Shown here piece after piece: positions 52,900-61,347 of a DNA stretch of 64,000 bases; within the stretch, counting starts at the first letter, position 1; each line of letters starts with the position of its first letter. Both the position numbers and the translations under genes were made by a program. The DNA comes from Gracilaria domingensis (Eukaryota > Rhodophyta > Florideophyceae > Gracilariales > Gracilariaceae). Where the stretch lies: positions 1 through 64,000 of the forward strand of contig VCMS01000104.1 in NCBI GenBank assembly GCA_022539475.1, written 5' to 3'. The notes under the pieces were generated by a model. That model was not told where the DNA came from, did no database searches, and saw nothing but the letters and a program-made list of their open reading frames with translations.

Positions 52900-55761
52900 A
52901 AGAATGGTGGACGTCTAATCGCGGCCATTTCTCGCTTGCCCCGGAACACTTCCCGGATGAAGAATCGCTGACGACAGCTTGTTTGTCGAAAGGTTTCCGA
53001 CTTGATGTGCTATGAAGACTTGGGCATATTCGTATTGTTCAAGTCCTATATCGAGTTAATGCGAACGCAATGAAGGGGTACCGAATGATTGTGTCAGTGA
53101 ACCATTGTAGGTCTTGAAAGACCTGGTTTCGACCTTAATGTGATTGATGGATGTGCTCCTTCGCATGTACCAAGGGTAAGACATGAGGTTCCGCGTAAAG
53201 GCTTACATCTTTGGAGAGAAGTTTAAGACGAATCTGCATATGCGTTGGTGCTTCCATACGACATAGTGGCGCTTGAACGGCAAGAGAAGTAATCGGTCAC
53301 AATCGGCAAAAGCAAGCTATGTAGAGTCCCAAGCAAGAGACTGTGTTTAACTTATTGCGTAATGGAGCTGCTCCATCTTCCACGGTAGGCTGCCGATGAC
53401 GGCCCTGGCGGGGTCGTCAGTGTCGTAGATCAGCACCCATGGCGAGGGGGGCAGTTAGAACGGCACACAGGCGCCGGATGGCCTCACGGAAGGCGTGCAC
53501 TGCAAGACGAGAGCACGATGGTAATCAACGACCTTCTGGAATCTCTGACCATCAAAAGACGTCGCCACTCGCCGCACTTCACAATAAATGCAGCCCAGGA
53601 AGGGAGCCGAGGGAAATCCGTACAAATTCCCCAATACCTTCCACTGTCTCTGATAGCTTATCGATCCACGGACACTTAAGGTAGAGGACTGCTTCGAATT
53701 CCTTGCAAGAACGTGCAATGAATTTGCAGCGGGAGAGGAAAACGTGAGGAGTGGTTCACGAGCAGAGCGAATACTATTCCTATGTACGTCGCTCCTCCAC
53801 CGGTCTCAAGGAAGGAAGAAAAGTATTTATTTGGATGAGGAGCGCGCCATTTCATCGGTCAAGCCTGTAGCTCGACGTCGGTGTGGGCGGCCTTGGCAAG
53901 AAATCTGTCGATCGTCCGCGTCTTGCCAAGATCGTATGCTCTTTACACCAGCGCACTCCGCTTTGCTGTTCGCTTTTCGAACCCAACCCTCCCACTCCTC
54001 GTGGCGAGCGCTTTGCAATTGCACTAGGGGCAGGTTGCGCAAGCAGGGCACCTGTGACGAAGAGAAAAGCTCCCTTTTCGCGCAAAAAGCACGTGCGCTC
54101 ATCGATGAGCACGCGATTGTAAATAAAGCCTTTCTTCTCCAAAGCACATCAAGACAAGATAAATGTAATAATATTACGACAAATGCATAAAATATACCTT
54201 CGTAGGAAGAAAAAGTTTTCAACATCCAGGAAATGAAAGTCTTGCTTTTGTGTTGGATAAGCGAACGCCTTCACCGACAGCGCTCTTCGCCGTTAGATTT
54301 CTTTGCATTCTTTGACAGGGTACTCCCCCGGACACCTGACTGAGAATCCAAAGGTAATCACTCTGCCAACCCTCAACCCCTCCAGCAGTCTTGTGTCTCA
54401 GAACACTCTGAAGTTCAGAGTCTGAACCGACACACTGAACACCTATTGCTCTGCAGCACTGTCTACTAGCGCAGTGGAATGGTGGTTGCATGTGTGTCTC
54501 TTGCACTTTCCAGAATAAACGATCGCCAAATTGCTGAACGAGAGATTCGTAAAAGACAATTGTCCCGAATCGGGACTCACGATTGATGTCCCCCCCAGCA
54601 AGATAACCAGTGAGTACATTACAGGAACTGCAGTTATCAGCACGATTTGCAGTGTGATAGAATTCGGAAACGTGCTGGAAGTCGCTCAACCAAGTAGGTT
54701 ATTTCGACCAACCATTTGTCCGTGTGAACTTGGATCCAGCGGAGCGCCATTTACAAGCTACACAGTTTCTGAAATGTGACTCACATATGTTTATGCTTAC
54801 GGGTTCTAGAAATGAATCCCGATGCCAGAAAGTAGGGACAAGTGCTGAGACAATCAGCTGTTGCTGACTTGATAAAGGCTGGCTGGGTGACGAAATGCTA
54901 GAGACAAGTTGGTAGAACGGCATAGAAGAAACATTGACGGATACGATGGGAGTCAGCTATGGCATTCGCCGGTGTTGAATTGGCTTTCTGTGCGCGGAGG
55001 GCCAGTATGAAATCTGGCTTCGTCCCGTGTGGTCCTTTCATGAGCACGGCAGCAGACGATTAATGAATGGCTGGCAAGATTCGTTCCCTTGTTGTCGAAA
55101 GGACATATCGCTTATACGTTAGACTAACGAACATTACGTACAGTCGTCATTGAGTTGCACGACATCTGTAGCCTAAAAACGCCAGCATATGTCATAATCT
55201 GACATTCGTTGGCGTCTGCATGTCGTGCGATTCAATAGCAACTGTACGTAAAGTGCAGATTATTCCTCACATATGCGTTTTGGTACGAGGGCATGATCAA
55301 GTACTTCGTTTGGGAGTGGGCCAGAATCCGTTCCGCAACGGAATAAGAAGCGCTTTCCCACACATCAGTTTTGACTTGGCGAGCTCTTGCCTTGGATGCA
55401 TTCATGTTGAGTTGAGGTCCGTGTGTGACGGGACAGCAAAAAATTGATGCACGTGAACGTGTTTTAAACCTACCGTCACGCAAAGCTGATACCTTCGGTA
55501 TTTTATGCACTTGTCACTGCACGCCGAAAACTGCGTAAACCGTGACAACGGACAAATGCGCTTTCTGTGACCAGACTATACCTCAGATTCGAATAAATAT
55601 CGCTGGCCCTCTGAAGCCAGCGCTCTTCACTTCATGCAATCCTTGGTTCCCCTCATCGGTTGACTTGCAAAGAGACTGCTTCCTGAGAGTGGCACACTTG
55701 ATGCTGCAGAAACAACAAATCGTCCGCAGTCAGCTGGCTCCACCTGCCCTTTACTTAGATT
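52900..55761. other. gene-poor spacer
   Basis: No gene I can support. A 156-codon minus-strand frame (54219-54689), Cys-rich and protein-like, is the best candidate but has no recognised domain and no clear start; it may be an exon of something larger. Confidence 0.45.
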
Positions 55762-56118
55762 ATGGAAGCAATTGAAAATTTGTCACTCGAAGAACTTGAA
55801 GAACTGAGAGAGGCATATGAAGCTACGTTAAGGGCAAAGCGTCATCAATTGGAATACATCACCACACAGATTGAGGTCACCAGAAACGGGCAGCAACGTC
55901 CCCGTGGGGCGAATGGGGCAAATGCCGCAAACAATGGAGACAATGCGCTGCAGGAGCTAGAAGCGCAACAGGCTCTCATTGAAAGTGAGAAAGTAGCTCT
56001 TGAAGGCAAACTGCGGCGAGTAAGAACTCGGATTGATTTGATAGAGGCCGGACTTGCGGATTTCAAAAGAACTGATAATCCAAGCCTGGGATTATCGCAA
56101 CTGGCAAGGAACGAATGA
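55762..56118 (+). CDS. small coiled-coil protein
   Basis: 118 residues, ATG 55762 (MEAIENLSLEELEELREAYE). Two predicted coiled-coil helices (residues about 8-45 and 68-105, heptad spacing of Leu/Ile/Ala) are separated by an Ala/Gly/Asn-rich loop (GANGANAANNGDN). The C terminus is short and polar. Such small helical hairpins resemble prefoldin-like or complex-assembly subunits, but no family is assigned. Compact, in-frame and unlike its surroundings, so probably a real gene. Confidence 0.55.
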   Translation: MEAIENLSLEELEELREAYEATLRAKRHQLEYITTQIEVTRNGQQRPRGANGANAANNGDNALQELEAQQALIESEKVALEGKLRRVRTRIDLIEAGLADFKRTDNPSLGLSQLARNE

Positions 56119-56575
56119 AAAGGCTCAAAGCGAAGTTTCCGCTGCTTTTTCTGCATTTTCTATTGACTCTGTCTAAAAAAAATCCAGGAAAAGTCGTTGA
56201 CTCTGCCGTTTCAGCCATTTCTAACAGGATGTCTATACATAGCGGCATAAGAGTAAGTTTTGTTCAGTTTTTATGAAACAGAAATTAATCAGCTTCACCC
56301 CCTTTCGTCTTCGAAGAAGTCCTTTCTCAGGTGTTTTAGCTTGCTTGTAGAGGGTTCGTATCCATTTTTGAAATAGGTATGAAGACTTTTTAAATCTCCG
56401 CGACTAGTTATATTTACTAAGTTTTGACACAAAACAGATGCGGTGGAACATGCAGGAGCAAAGTAAAAGAGAAATCTGTTCAGTGCATCGCTAGAGATGG
56501 GAAACTATGTCAGGTATACCTGTCGAAGCAGAAGATATACTTTGAAAGCAGAGCCGCTTTAGGTGAGAAACGAGT

Positions 56576-56587
56576 GTTAGACATCCT
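56576..56587. repeat. target-site duplication, 3' copy
   Basis: gttagacatcct, identical to 60710-60721, directly next to the AAG-rich tail of the LINE. Confidence 0.85.
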
Positions 56588-56641
56588 CTCTTCTTCTTTA
56601 TTGTGGACAGTAGTTTCTTATTACTAAACTACAGTAGAGCC

Positions 56642-57325
56642 TCAAAGAAGGCTCTCTCTCTTTAAAAAGGCCAAGAAGTTCTGTGAATTATGTCTTATCA
56701 AGTACTGGACTGATGATTTTGCTTCATGTGGCTGTTCAGCGAACAGGAATCGTCGGGATCTATTTAGCAACGGACATCTAAGGACCAAATGCTCGCAGTC
56801 TTTCTTCGCGTTTGTCCCACATTCGCACCGCAACGTCTTATGGTTCAAATATGATGCTACGGGGTGAAGTGATGGTACATGTCCCGTGAAAAATTGCGCC
56901 ATGACAACCTCGGCTTTCCGAGCCGCTCCGTGCTCCTTAGTGACCTCAGGCCACTCTGGCAGCAAAGGTCGGGTCTTCGTTCTCGTGGACAGAAGAATCT
57001 TGGCGTCTAACATATCCATCGGGACCAAAGCCTGCTCAGACAGGGGCAGTTGTAGTCCACTTTTCGCTAGATTATCAACCCGTTCATTCTCAAGAATTCC
57101 ACAGTGGCTGGGTATCCAGCTGACAAAGACGTCGTTTTTTCTGCTTAGATCATGAAGGACCAACCCAAGTTGTTGTGCATGCGCAGGCTGTCTACGTAGG
57201 TTAGTTTGTAGCATTACTACTGTTGACTGAGAGTCCAAAAAAAACCGTATCACCTGTTTCTCAACATCGGAAATCTTTTTGAGTGCCGCTGTTGCCGCGA
57301 GAATCTCCGTGGTATACGAGCAGAC
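56642..57325 (-). CDS. LINE RNase H remainder and zinc-knuckle (shifted frame)
   Basis: Continues the polyprotein in another frame: CSYTTEILAATAAL (RNase H Glu), FFLDSQSTVVML (Asp), SWIPSHCGILENERVDNLAK (His and last Asp), then TGHVPSLHPVASYL and LRCECGTNAKKDCEHLVLRC, a CxC-x-H-x-C knuckle, ending KRESLL before the stop. All four RNase H acidic residues are conserved, so the frameshift is probably recent. Confidence 0.88.
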   Translation of the reverse strand, partial: VCSYTTEILAATAALKKISDVEKQVIRFFLDSQSTVVMLQTNLRRQPAHAQQLGLVLHDLSRKNDVFVSWIPSHCGILENERVDNLAKSGLQLPLSEQALVPMDMLDAKILLSTRTKTRPLLPEWPEVTKEHGAARKAEVVMAQFFTGHVPSLHPVASYLNHKTLRCECGTNAKKDCEHLVLRCPLLNRSRRFLFAEQPHEAKSSVQYLIRHNSQNFLAFLKRESLL

Positions 57326-57342
57326 GTTTATACCGGCAGGGA

Positions 57343-60300
57343 CTACTTGCTAACGGTAGTGCCATCAACCTTCTTCCAAATTTCAAACGCTGCAGCACCG
57401 ACAGTCTTGGGTACCAGGAATTTCATTTGAAGTCTGTCGCCATCTTCGTCAACTCCGCTTTGTGTTTCCTCTACGAATTCGTAGGCATGTTGCTTGCCGT
57501 CATCATAGAGAATCCAGAAAGATGGTAGTTTGTTATGCCTTGCGACGAAGCGATCGATACACTCAATGTTAGGGTTTTCGTTTTCCAAGTAGTTTACGCT
57601 GCCTCCAAACCATCCCTCGTTCCATTCCACCGCAACGCGAAGCGGTTTCTCGCGATTCGGTTGGCCGACTGATCCGTCACACCATATGTCCAAATCACCG
57701 CAAGGGAGATTTTGGATAAGATCGTGTGCGGCTTTCCTTTGGAGGGGTTCTGGATCATCTTTGCTACACCTTGCCATCGCGAAGTTCACGTTAGTGAGGT
57801 GCAGCAAACCGGTTTCGATTGGTAGTTTGGAGCGAGGGAGCTGTAGTATCCCCTTTTCAGCTAGTTGCTGTTCTGCAACGCGTTGCATGTTTGGGTGCTT
57901 TTTCCGTATTCGTTCCTCCCCCAAGTCAGCAAGTGCTGCTTTCAGGGGTGTCAGAGCAGGATTGCGTATTGCCTTCTCGTACAGCAGTGCTGCTTTGTTT
58001 TTCGCTATTGTTTCCAAAGGGGGTATTGGTACGAGCTCTCGCAGTCGGTCGGTAGGGCTTGATGAGACGCATCCTGTTTGGATTCTTATGGATTCGTTTC
58101 TTGCCCTTTCCAGCATTTGGATTCTGGATTTGCTGGCGTTTGGTATAGATATCGCAGCTGCATAGTGAGCGATAGGCTCGGCGAAACCTTTCCATATGGT
58201 CTCAATCGTCTTGGAGTCGGATCCCCATGATTTTCCGGTTAGGGCTCTCATGAGCTGGTTTCGCCTCTTATACTTTGAAGTGACGTGTTCGAGATGTTTT
58301 GCGAATGAAAGTCTCGAGTCTAACAGCACTCCCAGAAATTTCCCGTATTCACTTGGCTGCACGATATGACCCTCTATGTTAAGCGCGTACTCCGTTTCAC
58401 GGTCTTTCCATTTGGATAGAGTGAATGGTACAACCACTGTCTTGGTGGGATTCATGGAGATGTCGTTTTCACGACAATACTCTGCAAGCGCGTCAAAAGC
58501 TCGCTGGAGTTTTCTTTGACATGATTGCGTTTGTTTCCCCTGGGCCCACAATAACGTGTCGTCTGCGAACAGGTTAACGTTTGCGTCGCTTTCTGCGTTT
58601 GTCACGCATTCTGGGAGATCGAACACATATGCGACCCACAGTGCCGGGGACAAAGTGCCTCCCTGAGGCAGGCCTTGAGGCACAAGTGTGTCACCTGTTA
58701 TGTTCGTTCCCCACCGACACTTCCAATGTCGGTCCATCACAAAACTTTGAAGCCATAGCCACAGGTGTGGTGGGCATTCCATCTCGGCAAGTTTGATGAA
58801 AAGTAAGTGATGGGAGACGCAGTCGTACGCTTTTGAGAAGTCGCAGAAAACGGAAAGCGTTTGTTTCTTTTGATCCCATCCGTTTCGGATGCTTTCGCTG
58901 ACCGCAGCGACATGTTCTTCTGTGCTCCTACCCATCCTAAAACCTGCCTGATTCGGCGGGAGTTTAGGTTCTAACCATTGCATTAAAATGCGGTTGACCA
59001 TTCGTTCGGCTATCCTCGCGATGACCGGGGTAAGAGATATTGGTCGGAATCTTCCCTTGGTTCCTGGCTTCGGAATCGGTACAAGCGTTGAGAGTCTCCA
59101 TTTGGATGGCGTTTTGCCTTCTGTGTACGTCCGATTGATAAGATGTAGTAGGCGGGTGGTTCCTTCGTCAGGAAGGTTCTTCAGGAATGCGATTTGAACG
59201 TCGTCGGGTCCCCCAGTTTTGTTTATGTTCATCTCCGCAATAGCAGTGCGGAGGTGTGCCATATGGAATACTGGCGGGCCGGATTCTAGCTTCTCTGCTT
59301 GGTAGCGGTTGAGTTGCTGTCTATATTGCGTTCTTCGCAGTTTCTGTTTCTGCCTCTCTCGTCTTCTGGCCATCTTAAGCTCCGTCTTTATGAACCACCG
59401 TCCTCTTCTGAGGTCGGACCATCTTTCTCCTTTCGGTGGGCACATAGATGATGTCATTCTGCGGTTATCATCCATTGCTCGAAGAAGTTTCCAGAGCTTC
59501 CAATCGTCGCTCTGGGGTTTCAAACCAGAAACGAGCTCCTTCCATTTTTCCCGTTTAAGGGTGTCGATTACACGTTTGGCTTCTTGCTTGGTCTCCTGTA
59601 GTACTGAATTCGTTTGTTCGCACGGTGACTTCAGATACTTTCGCCATGCTAAGCTTCTTCTTTCTATGACTTCTGACGCCTCTTCGCACCACCATGGTGC
59701 GCGTCGGCGACGTCGCCCTTTTGGAATGGCTTTCCCAGCCGCCGTTGTGATTGCATTCACGAGAGTCCTGTTCTCGATGTCTACATTCCAGTCCTTGCAG
59801 ACTGGGTTGGCTTCGAGTTCTTCTACGATTTTCTCGCGGTATAGGTCCCAATTGGCTTGGTTAAGGCTCCACCGTGATTCCTTTCTCAGATCCTTTGGTG
59901 GTATATCTATCGTAACTCTGCAAACATGGTGGTCGGAGAATGGGACACTAGCAGCCTCCCAGTTGACAAAAGGGAGCCATTTCGAAGGCATTGCTACAAT
60001 ATCTATTGCGCTTTGAGTACCATTCGACGGCTCTGTTCTTGTCGGTACTCCATCCACATTCAGTAATATCCGGTCTGTTTGCTCAAAGTACGACTCGAGG
60101 TCTAAGCCTGCTGGTTCGGACCTCGCTGGGTACCATGAGCCACATATGTTACAATCCGCCACAATTGTGTGCTCTTCAGGGAATTGCTCGTACCAGTTTG
60201 AATGTCTCAAGGACGGACAGACATATACGTTGGAGATGGTGATAGGGCCTTTGGTAGTTCGGACGGATACTGTAACCGACTCAATTCCAGGTGTTGTACG

Positions 60301-60660
60301 GACGTCATCGGAAAGGTCTCCGTTGAATCCATTCCTTTGATACACTGCGACACCACCTCCTCTACCGTCAGCTACCGTTACTCCCTTCTGACGATCATGT
60401 CGTCCTAGCATTTTAAAACCTTCGATCGTTGGGGTCCGGTCTTTGTCTTTCAGGAATGTTTCTTGAAGGCAAAGTAGATCGATTTCGTTTTCGTATGCTT
60501 TCTTAGAGATCTCAGCGCGTTTAGCGACCCCGAGCAGACCTCGGCAGTTCAGCTGCATGATACGTATCTTCGTCGCTTTTTCCGATTTTGACATTTTCAC
60601 TTCTGTTCTTGGCCTCCGTTGGAGATCCGTCTGCGTTCTCATTTCGCTCCGATTCTTCAT
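57343..60660 (-). CDS. LINE polyprotein: endonuclease, reverse transcriptase, start of RNase H
   Basis: 1,105 residues from ATG 60660, the first ATG inside the element (the frame is also open across the insertion boundary into host sequence). Endonuclease motifs: MQLNCRG, LLCLQETF, VADCN, AIDIVA and FSDHHVCRV. RT motifs: LVPIPKPGTKGRFRPISL, NQAGFRMGRSTEEHV, FCDFSKAYDCVSH, GLPQGGTLSP and LFADDTLLW, with the catalytic FADD intact. The RNase H begins at DIWCDGSVG and continues at VGAAAFEIWKK; about 85 residues between them are not typical of the family. The frame ends at a stop just after VDGTTVSK because of a single-base shift; the next residues in the other frame are PAGINVCSYTTEILAA. Confidence 0.9.
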   Translation of the reverse strand: MKNRSEMRTQTDLQRRPRTEVKMSKSEKATKIRIMQLNCRGLLGVAKRAEISKKAYENEIDLLCLQETFLKDKDRTPTIEGFKMLGRHDRQKGVTVADGRGGGVAVYQRNGFNGDLSDDVRTTPGIESVTVSVRTTKGPITISNVYVCPSLRHSNWYEQFPEEHTIVADCNICGSWYPARSEPAGLDLESYFEQTDRILLNVDGVPTRTEPSNGTQSAIDIVAMPSKWLPFVNWEAASVPFSDHHVCRVTIDIPPKDLRKESRWSLNQANWDLYREKIVEELEANPVCKDWNVDIENRTLVNAITTAAGKAIPKGRRRRRAPWWCEEASEVIERRSLAWRKYLKSPCEQTNSVLQETKQEAKRVIDTLKREKWKELVSGLKPQSDDWKLWKLLRAMDDNRRMTSSMCPPKGERWSDLRRGRWFIKTELKMARRRERQKQKLRRTQYRQQLNRYQAEKLESGPPVFHMAHLRTAIAEMNINKTGGPDDVQIAFLKNLPDEGTTRLLHLINRTYTEGKTPSKWRLSTLVPIPKPGTKGRFRPISLTPVIARIAERMVNRILMQWLEPKLPPNQAGFRMGRSTEEHVAAVSESIRNGWDQKKQTLSVFCDFSKAYDCVSHHLLFIKLAEMECPPHLWLWLQSFVMDRHWKCRWGTNITGDTLVPQGLPQGGTLSPALWVAYVFDLPECVTNAESDANVNLFADDTLLWAQGKQTQSCQRKLQRAFDALAEYCRENDISMNPTKTVVVPFTLSKWKDRETEYALNIEGHIVQPSEYGKFLGVLLDSRLSFAKHLEHVTSKYKRRNQLMRALTGKSWGSDSKTIETIWKGFAEPIAHYAAAISIPNASKSRIQMLERARNESIRIQTGCVSSSPTDRLRELVPIPPLETIAKNKAALLYEKAIRNPALTPLKAALADLGEERIRKKHPNMQRVAEQQLAEKGILQLPRSKLPIETGLLHLTNVNFAMARCSKDDPEPLQRKAAHDLIQNLPCGDLDIWCDGSVGQPNREKPLRVAVEWNEGWFGGSVNYLENENPNIECIDRFVARHNKLPSFWILYDDGKQHAYEFVEETQSGVDEDGDRLQMKFLVPKTVGAAAFEIWKKVDGTTVSK

Positions 60661-60709
60661 GAAAGGATCGGACTCAGGCACACCACGTGAAGGCGAGATG
60701 CACGTGCCC

Positions 60710-60721
60710 GTTAGACATCCT
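60710..60721. repeat. target-site duplication, 5' copy
   Basis: gttagacatcct, identical to 56576-56587. It marks the 5' limit of the LINE. Confidence 0.85.
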
Positions 60722-61347
60722 GCAGGCAACCCATCGGCAGCTGTCTCCATTTAGGCATGATACCAGGCATCCTTTTGAGGCCTCCATCGTTACCCCCAAT
60801 AGAGCTAGGGCCAACGATCAATTGGATGAGTATCATTCTCTCTGCAACTGCCTGTCCTTCTTCATTGCTTATACCTTTCATAACTACTGCTGGTAATACA
60901 ACTCGGATATTGCCTTTGAATGCAAACAAATATGGAAGTGCACAACAGTTCAGCACTATCGTACGCAAGTTTATATTGCCCAGCACACACATAATGAGAT
61001 TATAACGTACTCTGCGTTGCCTATTCGCTTACCTTTACTACTACCGACCGTACCATCACTGCCGACAATCAATATTTGACAATCAATATTCTATTGTGTT
61101 GAGACAGAGAAATTGTTAGATGTTTACTGAGCTTTGGCATTTTGCTTTCACCTCAAAGGACCAATCTTGTCGATCAATGCAGAATATGAAACGAAGAGCT
61201 CGCATCCATTGCTTGCTACGCAAATACTTCGACAGCAGGACTTTTTACCGGCTCCTTGAACTCCAGCTTTCGGTATTAGACGCACATCGAAATTGACAGA
61301 AAAAAAACATCATGATTTCACATGGCACATTGTGCCATCGGCAAATG
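60722..61347. other. spacer between LINE and receptor gene
   Basis: A 93-codon minus-strand frame (60711-60992) crosses the insertion boundary and stops in the duplicated target site, so it is not a LINE ORF1. No domain recognised. Confidence 0.5.

Larger units (their letters stand above)
56588..60709 (-). mobile_element. near-complete LINE (endonuclease-RT-RNase H), 4.1 kb
   Basis: Boundaries are set by the 12-bp direct repeat gttagacatcct on both sides. The minus strand carries an APE-type endonuclease, a reverse transcriptase, an RNase H, a CxC...H...C zinc-knuckle, a short 3' UTR and an AAG-rich tail ending taaagaagaagag. There is no room for a separate ORF1 upstream of the main frame, so the copy is either 5'-truncated or from a single-ORF family. 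One frameshift lies in the RNase H. Two related 3' pieces at 25.2 and 34.5 kb show that the family is dispersed in this genome. Confidence 0.93.

Noticed and set aside
54219-54689. Cys-rich minus-strand frame of 156 codons.
   Set aside because: No domain, no convincing start and no neighbours in frame; kept only as a possible exon.
60711-60992. Frame upstream of the LINE that could have been its ORF1.
   Set aside because: The target-site duplication at 60710-60721 places it outside the element, and its stop lies in the duplicated host bases.
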